DNA of 64,000 nucleotides from Bremia lactucae (GCF_004359215.1 NC_090616.1:1837976-1901975), one strand, 5' to 3'. Numbered from the stretch's first letter, positions 20,418 through 30,910 are shown. The notes: generated from the sequence alone by a model not told the origin. Translations and numbers: made by a program.

Positions 20418-21640
20418 TTGATCCCTCGGCAGCCTGTGGATAAATCCCAGGAAGAAATCGAACCATTGACTGTCTTGGTTAATGACAGATCAAAAGTAGG
20501 CACTTATACTCTTGATCTGTATGCGCCTCCGAAGTTTACTTCGGAGATAACTCAATTACCAACTCTAGCACCCAAGCGGTTCTTGAGAGATCTGCATAGT
20601 GATAGAATTAAGCAGATTTGCGTACTCGTCACAGAGAACGAATACGTAACAAATATACGATCAGCGGTAACTTTTGCTGTGAACGAACGGGCTCTCAGCA
20701 GCTCATCGGTGGACGAAAGTTGAGTGTCCTCGATGTGAAGACTCGGATTGAGAAATATACTACTCTATCCTGGCAGTCACTTAAGACAAATCCTTTATAT
20801 GAGGATTTGAATGAATTCAGGGATGTATTCCCTGAAACAGTTCCATGCGAGTTGCTTAAGGATAAGGCACTTGACATTAAATCGAGCTCAAACAGGGCTC
20901 GAAGTACTGTGTCATGAAGCAGTGGCCACTGCCTCGTGAACAAGTACTTGCGATCGATAAATTCTTTATCGATCAATTAAAAGCGGGCCATGGAAGAGAG
21001 TCAACCTCCACACGTAGCTCTCCGACCTTCTGTGTACGAAAGGCCACAAGAGGATGTCGGATAGTGCACGCATTCGATAAAATGAATGCTGCAACGGTAC
21101 CGTCTCAAACGCCGATACCTAGAAAAGACGTAATCATAGATAGTATGTCTAAGAGTTCCATCTTTTCTTCTATGGATCTGATAAATGGATTTTATCAGAT
21201 CCTTATGCGTGAACGGGACATCCCGTACCCAGCAGTGAACACTTCTAGTGGGATGCTCTGGGAATGTTTAATAATGCCACAGGCGCTTTGTAACGCCCCT
21301 GCAACAGTCGACAGATACGTAACAAATCTGCTGAGACCTGCGCGAGAATTCGCGCCCGGTTATTTTGACGATGTATTTGTCTCTAGCCGGCCATGGACGG
21401 AAAGACGGACGTGGAAGTTCATAAAACTCAAGTTTGTCAGGTTCTTAGACATATCCGAAAGCATAAGTTGCATGCAAACCTCAAGAAGTGTATATTCGCT
21501 GCAAACGAAATACCACTTCTTGAGTGCATCGTCGGTAAACACGGCGTGCGCCCTGATTCCGAAACGATTAAGACAATTATCGACTGGTCATTTCCAGTCG
21601 ATGTCAAGAGACTTATAAAGTTCCTTTAGCGGCGTACTTG
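20418..21640 (+). pseudogene. reverse transcriptase region of e1
   Basis: The linker before RT has TYTLDLYAPPKFTSEITQLP. The RT core begins at 20914 with QWPLPREQVLAIDKFFIDQL and shows FCVRKATRG, PIPRKDVIIDSM, SSMDLINGFYQI, MPQALCNAPAT and the catalytic YFDDVFV motif (Y-x-DD type). The fingers-palm order is that of Ty3/gypsy RT, which copies element RNA into DNA. Frames shift near 20700, 20910, 21390 and 21630, so no intact enzyme is made. Confidence 0.8.
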
Positions 21641-21739
21641 CACAAGTAATCCCGCATTTAAGCCAAGATGACAGTTTATCTGCTCTCATCTCTTGAAAAA
21701 AGACGAGAAATGGCTATGAACGCTGGTTTTCAGTGTTCG

Positions 21740-23281
21740 TTTTAGGGTATCAAGCAAAGCTTGATACAATCGCCCATCCTGGCGATCAGATCATGACAAA
21801 CAATTCCATGTGGTGTGTGACGCCAGCGATTTCGCAATCGGCTGTGTGATAATGCAATACGATACAGACGGCGCGGAGCTTGTAGTCTGTTACCAATCGC
21901 GTTAAGCTGCAACCAGCTGAGCGCAATTACCCAGTGCATGACAAGGAACACCTTGCCATGAAATATGCACTGGCTAAATATAGGGTCTATATCTTGGGAG
22001 ATATACCGTCCATCGTATATACGGCATGCGTCATCACGGATGGTCGTAACAGCCACATCTCTCGCAAAATTGGCGAGGTGGCTACCCTTCTTCGCAGAGT
22101 AAAATTCCTCAGTGGAACATGAATCAGGACAACTTAAAAAATCGTCGCTGATGCGTTATTACGCCGACCCGATTTCGAGTTGGCTGCGCACATTAATAGT
22201 GGAGATAATACCACTGTTGCAACACTCTTTTCAAGTGTTCCGTCATCAACCTTGTTTGATGACATAAAGAAAGCCTTCGTAAAGGGTAAGGACCTTCTGC
22301 GTTTATTGGATCATCTGATGAATCCATCCGATGAATCTTTTACGGATTTACCTGCTATATATCGATCGTCATCCGATCGATACACAACATGCAACGGCTT
22401 ATTGTACTACACAGCCGCCGTTGCCGGCGACATTCCACAAGTCGTCGTCCCAACTCACAATGATTTGCGCTTGCGCATCATGTATGAGTGTCATGATGCA
22501 CCAACAAGTGGGCATCGTGGACGTGAAAACAAATATCTCTATGTCGCGACTTCAATTGGCCCCGCAAGCATCAGTTCGTGCTTGCGAGCGTATTAACGGG
22601 TGAAGCCTAGCCCTTCATCCCGTGCACCTCTCCAACCTCTACCTCTTCCGGCAGAGTGTTGGCAGTCCGTATCTATGGACTTCGGCTTCGGATTTACCGC
22701 AGACAATCACGAAAACAATGAAATCCTTGTTTTTGAAGACAGATTCAGAAAGATGGTACATCTTACTGCAGTAACAGAGTCGATCACGAATCCGGGCTGT
22801 GCCTGTGTCTTTATCGACACGGTATTCAAACTCCATGAGTTACCCCGTGAATTGGTCTCGGATAGAGAACCAAGATTCACGGCGGAGTTCTGGCAATCCG
22901 TGTTCCAATCTCTCGATACACGGGTGACTATGTCAACTTCTGATCACCCAGAAACGGACGGTCAAACAGAACTCGTAAGTCGCGTCCTCGAAGAGATACT
23001 TCGAGGTTACGTTCAATCGTATCCGAATTAGAGCGAGTTTTTACCGATGATCGAATTCGCCATCAATAATTCGGTTCTTGCGTCTACAACGCATACACCG
23101 TTCTTCGTGAATGGCTTACGCCATCCTCGCATACCCACCCAATTAGAGGGATCCTCAAGTTTAAGGGGTGGACTCGCACGAGCAAACCCATTTCTGGCTC
23201 ATGCTCATCACGCGTCGAAAATAACAACGACGCGAGTGATGTCGATGTCGAAAAATCGACATCGAAAATGAGAATGATCTC
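21740..23281 (+). pseudogene. RNase H and integrase core of e1
   Basis: RNase H remnants include HDKEHLAMKYALAKYRVYIL at 21940. The integrase part has the zinc-finger tail (MYECHDAPTSGHRGREN) and the core SVSMDFGFGF, DRFRKMVHLTAV and SDREPRFTAEFWQS, with DHPETDGQTE; these follow the D,D(35)E layout known in retroviral integrases. The stretch from about 21597 to 23160 is almost identical to 33072-34636 in e4, including its stop codons. It is not functional. Confidence 0.8.
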
Positions 23282-24240
23282 ATGGCAGTACGCACAAAGC
23301 GTACTGAAAAAGACAAAACAAATGAGTCAGCAGAAGAATTTCTGCTAACTCGAGAATCAATAATCCGTTTCGTTCAGGATTCCATTGCTAACGCAGTGGA
23401 CCGACAGAAACGGAATGCAGACAAACATGGAAGAGCAAATGTTCATTCATTTAAAATTAATGATCTAGTGCTACTCTCTACGGTAAACTTACCTAAGCGA
23501 TTAGTCACTAATGTGGGTAGCAGTAAACTACTACCCAAGTTCATTGGTCCTTTCCGTGTACTGCATCGCAGAGGCAATGCGTACACAATAGAATTGCCAC
23601 GTAGGATGCGAACGCATCCTACGTTTTACGTTGGTCGGCTCCGCCCGTACCATCAGTACGCGGCTTCTTCCGAGGACGGATTTGACCACCCTTTTCAAGA
23701 ATCCCCAAAAGATTCTTGTGATCGCGAACCAGGTTCTCATGTTGAACCTGAAGTTTCTCATGCCGGTTCCGAATATCCTCGAAACTACGATGAGCTGACG
23801 ACAGCTCATCGCGAACAGCATGATATTTCCGGTCGTACTCCAACATTGAGTACGCACTCTCCGAACGGTTTTCCAACCGTTCGATATAGTGAGCCTGCAT
23901 CGTCTGCTCCAACGAGTGACGCTTACCGCGCTCGTGTTCAAGACCGTCCTCCAATACATGGAGGTAGCGGTCGCGTTTGTCGACTTCGACCCTTGATCCG
24001 ACACACGGTTCGGATCTATTTTTACCTCCTCCACCACAACCATTGGTCGATTTCCGCGGTGGCCAACGATTCCTTGTGGAACGTATTCAAAACCACCGTG
24101 ATGTGAAGGGGCAGCGAATGAGTTATCTGGTTAACTAGCGCGGTTATTCACCTTCGCATGACAGATGGGGGCCTCGTTCCCAGCTGGTTATTGACGTTGA
24201 GGGCCTCGTCTGTTAGTATAACGAGACTCATCAGATGGAT
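23282..24240 (+). pseudogene. integrase C-terminal domain, linker and broken chromodomain of e1
   Basis: An open frame 23282-24106 has HSFKINDLVLLSTVNLPKRL, LLPKFIGPFRVLHRRGNAYT and YVGRLRPYHQYA, the GPF-type integrase tail. A Pro/Ser/Asp-rich linker follows, then a chromodomain broken by frameshifts: WRGYPP- and DSWEPRSQL-like sequence is found only in mixed frames. In chromoviruses this domain guides integration to marked chromatin. Confidence 0.75.
23619..23954 (-). CDS. antisense coiled-coil ORF segment in e1
   Basis: 111 codons without a stop, opposite the integrase linker. It starts MEDGLEHERGKRHSLEQTMQ and continues with heptad-like segments such as HAVRDELSSAHRSFEDIRNR and HEKLQVQHENLVRDHKNLLG, ending in a basic, Gly-rich tail (RPRKKPRTDG). 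The same protein is found opposite e2, e3, e4, e7 and e8. No known family is recognised. In e1 the upstream part (24100-24770) is broken. Confidence 0.5.
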   Translation of the reverse strand: MEDGLEHERGKRHSLEQTMQAHYIERLENRSESAYSMLEYDRKYHAVRDELSSAHRSFEDIRNRHEKLQVQHENLVRDHKNLLGILEKGGQIRPRKKPRTDGTGGADQRKT

Positions 24241-26101
24241 TAGAGGGTCCATTGAAAAACGCGCGCCCCTGGCGCGTGTAAATCTATTGCAAAAAACGTC
24301 AATCGCATCGGCATCTCAATAGAGATGCGAGCCCTTCCCCAGGGGGAAGAAAGGGAGTATTCATCTCCTTTCACTCGTTTCGTATTGTCGACACAACATG
24401 GACACGGGTCGCCCTACGTGAGGCATGGAAGTCCTGCCTCACGAGACGACCGGTGCAATTTTAAACCTTGCACCGGTTGGATTCGTTTCTCAAACTTAAC
24501 GCGAATTGCGTTAGGACTTTGAAGCCGCATCCAATGTCTTTGACATTGGAAAAAAACGCGCTTCAGGCTTGCATTAACGAGATTTTATCTCGCTTGTTGT
24601 TGCCACTATACCATCGATGCTTAAGAAAACCATCGAGGTAAAAATCTTCCTTAGCGCAAAAGTTCTTCGCGCTGGGATCCAGGCCATGTAGCTTTGCCGC
24701 AATAAATAAAGGATATTAATTGTGAGGAGTTGTCTCTCCAGACAAGTTACTGACTAGCCGTTCGGGTAAAGCCACGGCTTTTTCTCAGGGTAAGACGAGA
24801 CATTTTATTGTATGTACTCGGACACGGACCATGCGTCATTACGCACGGCCCTAAACAGTCCACACCTCTCGCAAAGAATGGCGAGGTGGCTATCCTTCTT
24901 TACGGAGAATAATTTCTTCGTAGAATATAAACTAGAACGACTTAATGTCGTCGCTAATGCGTTATCACGCTGACCCGATTTCGAGCCGGCTGTGCACTCG
25001 AGCAGTGAAAATAATCCCACTGTTGCAACACTCATTACAAGTGTTCCATCATCACCTCTGTTTGATGACATAAAAAAGCCTACACAGAAGATAAAGACCT
25101 TCTCCATTTAATCGATCATCTCATGAATTCATTTAATAAATCTTTTAAAGATTTACCGGCTTTATACCGATTGTCGTCCGATCGATACACAACCCGCAAC
25201 GACTTACTGTACTACATAGCCGTTGCCAACGACATTCCACGTGTTGTCGTCCCTACTCACAATGATTTGCGCTAGCGCATCATGTATGAGTGTCACGATG
25301 CACCAACAAGTGGGCATCGTGGACATGAAAAAACTTGTCTCACAGTAAGTCGCGACTTTTACTGGTCCCGTTAGTATCACTTCGTGCGCAGGTACTTTCG
25401 TGCTTGCGAGGTATGTCGACGGATGAAGCCTAGCCCTTCATCTTTTGCACCTTTCAAAACTTTCCCACTTCCGGCAGAATGTTGGCAGTCCATATCTATG
25501 GACTTCGTCTTCGGATTTCATGAAGCCGTCACAAAAATAATGGAATCCTTGTTTTTGTAAACAGATATAGCAAGATGGTACATCTTGTTGCAGTACCAGA
25601 ACTGATCCTGGCTCCGGGTTGTGCCCGTTCTTTATCGACACGATATTCAAACTGCACTGTTTACCCGTGAACTGGTCTCGGATAGAGATTTACGGTTCAC
25701 GACGGAGTTTTAACAATCCGTGATCCGATCTTGCGGAACTCGGCTGACTATGTCAACTTCTAATCATTCAGAGACGGATGTCCAGACGCAACTCGCAAAT
25801 CGCGACCTTGAAGAGATACTTCGAGGTTACGTCCAATCGTGTCCGAAAATTGGAGCGAGTTTTTACCGATGGTCGAATTCGCCATCAATAATTAGGTGCA
25901 TGCGTCTACAAAGCATACACCGTTCTTCGTGAATGGCTTACGCCATCCACGCATACCCACCCATTTAGAAGGATCCTCTAGTTTAAGAGGGCTCGCAGGA
26001 GCAAAACCAATTCTGGCTCATGCTCATCACGCGTCGAAAATAACAACGACGCGAGTGATGTCGATGTCGAAGAAAACGACATCGAAAATGAGAGTGATCT
26101 C

Positions 26102-27142
26102 ATGGCAGTACGCACTAAGCGTACTGAAAATGACAAAATAAATGAGTTAGCAGAAGAGTTTCCTCTAACTCAAGAATCAATTATCCGTTTCAATCAGGAT
26201 TCCATTGCTAACGCAGTGGACCGACAGAAACGGAATACAGACAAACATAGAAGAGCAAATGTTCATTCATTTAAAATTAATGATCTAGTGCTAATCTCTA
26301 CGGTAAACTTATCTAAGCGATTAGTCACTAATGTGGGTAGCAGTAAACTACTACCCAAGTTCATTGGGCCTTTCCGTGTACTGCATCGAAGAGGCAATGC
26401 GTACACAATAGAATTGCCACGTAGGATGCGAACGCATCCTACGTTTTACGTTGGTCGGCTCCGCCCGTACCATCAGTACGCGGCTTCTTCCGAGGACGGA
26501 TGTGACCACCCTTTTCAAGAATCCCCAAAAGATTCTTGTGATCGCGAACCAGGTTCTCATGTTGAACCTGAAGTTTCTCATGCTTGTTCCGAAGATCCTC
26601 GAAACTACGATGAGCTGACAACAGCTCATCGTGAACAGCATGATAGTTCCGCTCGTACTCCAACAAGGAGTACGCACCCTTCGAACGGTCTTCCAACCGC
26701 TCGATATGGTGATTCTGCACCATCTGTTCCAACGAGCGACGCTTACCGCGCTCGTGTTCAAGACCCTCCTCCAAATCATGGAGGAAGTGATCCATTTTGT
26801 CGATCTTCGACATTAGATCCGACATACAGTTCGGATCTAATTTCCCCTCCTCCACCACAACCATTGGTGGATTTCCACGGTGGTCAACGTTTCCTTGTGG
26901 AACGTATCCAGAGCCACCGTGATGTGAAGGGGCAGCGAACGAGTTATCTTGTTCGCTGGCGAGGTTATCCACCTTCGCATGACAGCTGGGAACCTCGTTC
27001 CCAGCTGATTGTTGACGTTGAGGGCCTCGTCCGTCAGTATGACGAGACCCACCCGATGGCTCAGAAGGCCCATCGGAAAACACGCGCCCTTGGCGCTTGT
27101 AAATCGATTGCAAAACGTCAATCGCGTCACGCATCTCAATAG
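26102..27142 (+). CDS. integrase C-terminal domain, linker and chromodomain of e2
   Basis: 346 open codons. Residues 1-130 form the integrase tail with VHSFKINDLVLISTVNLSKR, KFIGPFRVLHRRGNAYTIEL and YVGRLRPYHQYA. Residues 131-255 are a low-complexity linker with a PPPPQP run. Residues 256-310 are a chromodomain: FLVERIQSHRDVKGQRTSYL, VRWRGYPPSHDSWEPRSQL, then [15 protein letters not shown]. The aromatic and acidic pattern fits chromovirus group chromodomains that bind methylated histone. The start is not the true polyprotein start; upstream integrase is broken. The linker overlaps a long antisense ORF. Confidence 0.8.
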   Translation: MAVRTKRTENDKINELAEEFPLTQESIIRFNQDSIANAVDRQKRNTDKHRRANVHSFKINDLVLISTVNLSKRLVTNVGSSKLLPKFIGPFRVLHRRGNAYTIELPRRMRTHPTFYVGRLRPYHQYAASSEDGCDHPFQESPKDSCDREPGSHVEPEVSHACSEDPRNYDELTTAHREQHDSSARTPTRSTHPSNGLPTARYGDSAPSVPTSDAYRARVQDPPPNHGGSDPFCRSSTLDPTYSSDLISPPPPQPLVDFHGGQRFLVERIQSHRDVKGQRTSYLVRWRGYPPSHDSWEPRSQLIVDVEGLVRQYDETHPMAQKAHRKTRALGACKSIAKRQSRHASQ

Positions 27143-27392
27143 AGATGCGAGCCCTTCCCCAGGGCGAAGAAAGGGAATAGACATCCCCTTTTACCCTCTT
27201 CGAGTTGTCTACACAACACGGACAGGGATCACCCCACGTGAGGCATGGAAGTCCAGCCTCACGTGACAACCGATGCAGTTTATACTTTGCACCTGTTGGA
27301 GTTCTTTTCTCAAACATAACGCGATTCGCGTTAAGTTTTGAAGCCAAGCTTCGCGTCCAATGTCTTTTACATTGCGAATGAACGCACTCCAA
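26439..27392 (-). CDS. antisense coiled-coil protein, longest copy (317 codons), in e2
   Basis: Unbroken on minus from 27392 to 26439, fully inside e2. Order: basic start with [20 protein letters not shown], a Cys-containing motif (TWGDPCPCCVD), a middle region with MRDAIDVLQSIYKRQGRVFS, a polar linker ([20 protein letters not shown]), an acidic turn, then a coiled coil of about 100 residues (DLEEGLEHERGKRRSLEQM onward to NLLGILEKGG) and a basic tail. Upstream frames at 27410-27707 appear to continue the protein toward the 3' end of the element with frameshifts. It matches no family that I know. Copies differ by conservative changes (D/E, K/R, I/L). It could be structural or regulatory for the element; this is inference. 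Confidence 0.55.
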   Translation of the reverse strand: MECVHSQCKRHWTRSLASKLNANRVMFEKRTPTGAKYKLHRLSREAGLPCLTWGDPCPCCVDNSKRVKGDVYSLSSPWGRARISIEMRDAIDVLQSIYKRQGRVFSDGPSEPSGGSRHTDGRGPQRQQSAGNEVPSCHAKVDNLASEQDNSFAAPSHHGGSGYVPQGNVDHRGNPPMVVVEEGKLDPNCMSDLMSKIDKMDHFLHDLEEGLEHERGKRRSLEQMVQNHHIERLEDRSKGAYSLLEYERNYHAVHDELLSAHRSFEDLRNKHEKLQVQHENLVRDHKNLLGILEKGGHIRPRKKPRTDGTGGADQRKT

Positions 27393-27770
27393 GCTTGCAT
27401 AAGCGAGACTTTATCTCGCTTATTATTGCCACTAAACCATCGATGCTTAAGAAAAGCATCACGATAAAATCTTCTTCAGCGCGAAAGTTCTTCGCGCTGG
27501 GATCATGGCCATGTAGCTTTGTCGCAATAAATAAAGGATCTTTATTGTGAGGAGTAGACTCTCGGAGAAGCTACTGACTAGCCGCAAGAGGAGACATTTT
27601 ATTGTCTGCATGGAACCCACTGAAGCAGGGGTACCACAAGAACTTCTTTTACGATAGCTTACGCCATCGTCATCACCACGCACAGGAATAAGTGCCGGTG
27701 ACCGCACGGAAGACGGTGCTGGCGATGGGAAATCACCCTCATTGTCTGAACCAAAGATGCTATAGCGAAT

Positions 27771-29240
27771 GCTGTTATAGTGGCAACAAAAAGCGAGATA
27801 AAAGCTTGTTGATGCAAGCCCGGAACGCGTTTATTTGCAATGTCAAAGACATTGGACGCGAAGCCTGGCAAAAAACTTTATGCGATTCGCATTTAATTTG
27901 AAAAACGAACTTCAACCGGTGTAAGGTTCTAACTGCATCGGTTGTCTCGTGAGGCAGGACTTCCATGCCTCACTTGGAGTGATACCTTTCCGTATTGTGT
28001 CGACAACATGAAGCGAGTAAAAACGGATGTTTATTTCCTTACTTCGCCCTAAGGAAGGGCTCGCATCTTTTCGAGATGCGCGATGCGGTTGACGTTTTGC
28101 AATCGATTTACAAGTGCCAGGGGCGGGTGTTTTTCGATAGACCTTCTGATCCATCGGGTGGGTCTCGTCATACTGACGGACGAGGCCCTCAACGTCAACA
28201 ACCAGCTAGGAACGATTCCCAGCTGTCATGCGGAAGTGGATAACCCTGCCAGCGAACCAGATAACTCGTTCACTGTCCCTTCACATCACTGTGTTTTACG
28301 ATGCGTTCCACAGGGAAACTTTGACCACCGCGGGAATTTAGCGATGGTTTTGGTGGGGGTAGAGAGAATTAGATTCGACCTTTGTGTCGGATTTAGAGTC
28401 GAAGATCGACAAACTCGACCACTACCTCCATTTATTGGAGGAGTTTCTTGATCACGAGCGCGGTAAGCGTCATTCGTTGAAACAGACGGTGAAAGCTAAA
28501 AGCTCACCGTATCGAAAGGTTATTGCGAGCGTATCTTTCTAGATATCTCGCGTAACGGATGACGCAAGTCGAGTGCGTGCTCAATGCTGGTACGAACAGA
28601 AGTATCACATTCTTTGTGACCCGCTATCGTCAGCTCATCGCGAATTCGAGGATCTTCGGACTCGGCATGAGAATCTCCAGATTCAACATGAGAGTCTGAT
28701 TCGTGATCACAAGAATATTTTGGGATTCTTGAAAGAGGTGGTCAGATCCGTCCGCGGAAGAAACTGCGTACTGATGGTACGGGTGGACCAGACCAACTTA
28801 AAACGTACGATGCGTTTGTATCCGTCATGGCAATTCTATTCTGTACGCATTGCCTCTGCGATGCAGTACACGGAATGACCCAATGAACTTGAGTAGTAGT
28901 TTACTTCTATCCACAATAGTGACTAATCGCTTAGGTAAGTTTACCGTAGACAGTATTACTAGATCATTAATTTTAGATGAAAGAACATTTGCTCTTCCAT
29001 GTTTGTCTGCGTTCTATTTCTGCGGGTTCACTGCGTTAGCAATGTAATAATCCTGTCCGAAACGGACTATCGATTCTCAAGCCAGCAGATATTCCTGTGC
29101 TGACTCATTTGTTTTGCCTTTTTCAGTGAGCTTTGTGCGCAATGCCATGATATATTTCTCTTGTTCGATGTCGATCACTTCGACATCGACATTATTCGCG
29201 TCATCGGTACTATCGACGCGTGATGAGCATGAGCCAGAGC
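27771..29240 (-). mobile_element. inverted chromovirus fragment e3
   Basis: Pol sense is minus. 29235-28860 encodes a worn integrase C-terminal domain; in reverse it reads NAVNPQK, INDLVILSTVNLPKRLVT and SFRVLHRRGNAYRIELP. The chromodomain region (about 28330-28010) is frameshifted. The antisense ORF therefore lies on plus: MQARNAFICNVKDIGREAW at 27820, MRDAVDVLQSIYKCQGRVFF at 28060 and the coiled coil at 28580-28740 (DPLSSAHREFEDLRTRHENL). It joins e2 tail to tail. Confidence 0.75.
28522..28564 (-). repeat. 43-bp patch copied from 30766-30808
   Basis: The reverse complement matches 30766-30808 with one mismatch (CGTCATCCGTTACGCGAG at one end). It replaces about 14-18 bases of the coiled-coil sequence found in e1 and e2. 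It may be a short templated insertion or the remnant of a small element. Confidence 0.75.
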
Positions 29241-29246
29241 TATTTT

Positions 29247-30476
29247 TCACTCACGAGTCTGAACCGACGTAAGTAAGGCAGCCGCGAGTAGGTGGGCGAG
29301 ATCGCCACTCCTATCGGGCACCACCTGCACTGATGGATGCGGGTGGGAATCAACGCTTTCTTGTTGAAAGGTTAATTGCCCAATGCTTCGTGAGGCAAAG
29401 GTGTCAGGTCCTCGTTCAATAAAAAGGTTTCCAAAAGAGTTTTGACTCTTGGGAACCGACCGATACCCTACGTATGGATGTGCCCGGCTTGGTGGCTGCC
29501 TATGAAAAGGAGCACCAGCTGAGGCCACTTCGCTAGTCTCAAATGGACTAGCACAAGAAGCGTTGTGAGAAGAAACAGGGGTACAGTACCGCCCATGATT
29601 TCTTTCACACGCAAACGGGAAAAATTAATTCGCTGCGACCGCTGTTTCATCGCATCGGAATGCGGATGAATACGGCGCAGGAATTTCGCCTCGTATTGGT
29701 CGGGCGTTTCATTTGAGCGCAACACGACCGGGATCGGGAAAATACGCCCAAGCGATTTTCCCTGAGCCCTCCATGATTGAAAGACGCCATAATATTACGT
29801 GCGTCTACAAGAGCGCGCTCTAGAAGCGACGCTCTTGGCCCGTTTAAACGAGGCCATTTAGATGGAGGGAGCATCTTTGGAATGCCACCCGTCACGTAGC
29901 CACGTTCTAAACGACTGGCTTGTGACACAGACTTAGCACGTTCACGTGTCGTCGGCGGAGCTTTAGGCTCCGAATCCTCTATGTCAGAACCATTATGGAT
30001 TATGGTCTGAGCATAAGGCGTTGTGGTTATACGGAGAAGCGGCTGCGCCTTTATGGGCAGCGCCTTCATTACCTGTCGCTTCGCTGTCCAGCGCAGACGA
30101 CGAGATAGCATTCGTAAGTGCTGCTGTCTCCATGTTGTGAGCCATGAGAGAAGTTTGGATGGGAAATAATGCGCCATCATCCTTCCATGAGCTCGTTGTC
30201 CGCATCACTACTATGAGGTGACGGCAACGGTGTCGACTCATTGTAGTCGACAATGAGCGACGGATCATCATCCTCACATTTAAAGTGGGATGGAACCTTT
30301 AGCCCTGTTAACGCGACAGCAGCAGTAGCTGTCGGCGTTTCAGCTAAGGCATTTGACGCGGCCGGCGAATTAACGCGGCGCGTGCGCTTAGTTTGAGGTT
30401 GAGTGGGCGTCTTTGCAGACGACCCACCAACGTGGCCCCTTTTAGGAGGCATCTTTGGCACCGTGTATATAAACAC
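29247..30476 (-). pseudogene. antisense ORF of e3b, frameshifted
   Basis: Begins MPPKRGHVGGSSAKTPTQPQ (inner Met; an upstream Met is at 30476), basic and Ala/Thr-rich, then DDDPSLIVDYNESTPLPSP to a stop at 30177. Further frames continue toward 29470 with IPKMLPPSKWPRLNGPRASL and FLRRIHPHSDAMKQRSQRIN. The motif DPSLIVDY resembles CDPSLVADYE in the antisense ORF of e8 (63600), which suggests that both families carry related antisense genes. The function is unknown. Confidence 0.5.
29320..29536 (+). pseudogene. chromodomain remnant of e3b
   Basis: NQRFLVERLIAQC, then a stop, then FDSWEPTDTLRMDVPGLVAA and YEKEHQLRPLR. These match FLVERI, HDSWEPRSQL and [12 protein letters not shown] of e2. One in-frame stop lies near 29419. 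Confidence 0.65.
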
Positions 30477-30560
30477 AGGTCGCTAGAGTGATTGAGTGAA
30501 AAGCGGCGCGTAAAGCTGCCCGCAGTTCCTCTCTCCTCTTTGACGAATAAAAAAAGTAAA

Positions 30561-30905
30561 TTCGTTCTGAAGGGATGGTGAAACTGGGTAAAGTTATCCT
30601 GATGTTAAACAGTCCCCGTTAAGTACACTTGGTGTACTTTAGGGGATGGTCATTTACTAAATTATAGTAATTAGACCTAACACTCGGGAGTGGTGCACAT
30701 TTGTGACCAACCCTTGTGTATGAGATGCACATGGGTTCATTCACATTAGGAGGGATGACAGCTAGCGTCATCCGTTACGCGAGGTATCTAGAAAGATACG
30801 CTCGCAATACATATTAAGTGTTATCTATAGAGATGACATTTTTATTGGTAAAAATAGATATTTATATTTAATATGATCAAATATAAATCGGTCTGAGAAA
30901 TACTT
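30561..30905. other. non-coding stretch, possible LTR remnant
   Basis: AT-rich, no gene. It contains a hairpin around 30632-30660 (AAGTACACTTGGTGTACTT) and the 43-base segment copied into e3. It may be the remains of an LTR, but no TG...CA ends could be fixed. Confidence 0.35.
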
Positions 30906-30910
30906 CCTAC

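Larger units (their letters stand above)
19779..24804 (+). mobile_element. Ty3/gypsy chromovirus e1, degenerate
   Basis: Starts with an LTR A stub at 19779 (TGTAACGGGGCACC), cut off at about 19935. Internal order on plus: protease tail (about 19936-20390), RT (20418-21640), RNase H (21740-22140), integrase (22180-23031), integrase C-terminal domain (23282-23650), linker and a worn chromodomain (about 24040-24240). Gag is missing. There are many stops and frameshifts, so it is non-autonomous. On the right it passes into e2 without an intervening LTR, in the middle of the 3' non-coding part. Confidence 0.85.
24805..27770 (+). mobile_element. Ty3/gypsy chromovirus fragment e2 (RNase H to 3' region)
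   Basis: Begins within RNase H (YSDTDHASLRTALNSPHLSQ, then RLNVVANALSR and a stop), runs through a frameshifted integrase (about 25090-25860) and has a long intact frame for the integrase C-terminus plus chromodomain (26102-27142). It ends at about 27770, where inverted e3 begins. There is no LTR at either end. It looks like a recombination product between e1 and another copy. Confidence 0.8.
29241..30560 (+). mobile_element. 3' part of a second chromovirus family (e3b)
   Basis: A plus-strand chromodomain piece (29320-29536) is followed by about 950 bases that hold an antisense ORF starting at 30476. The arrangement mirrors that of e2 and e8, but the sequence is clearly divergent. No LTR is seen at the right end. 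Confidence 0.65.

Noticed and set aside
21742..22056. 104-codon minus frame repeated at 33217-33531
   Set aside because: Its conservation reflects the near-identical e1/e4 tract. It has no coiled coil or motif and lies opposite degenerate RNase H.
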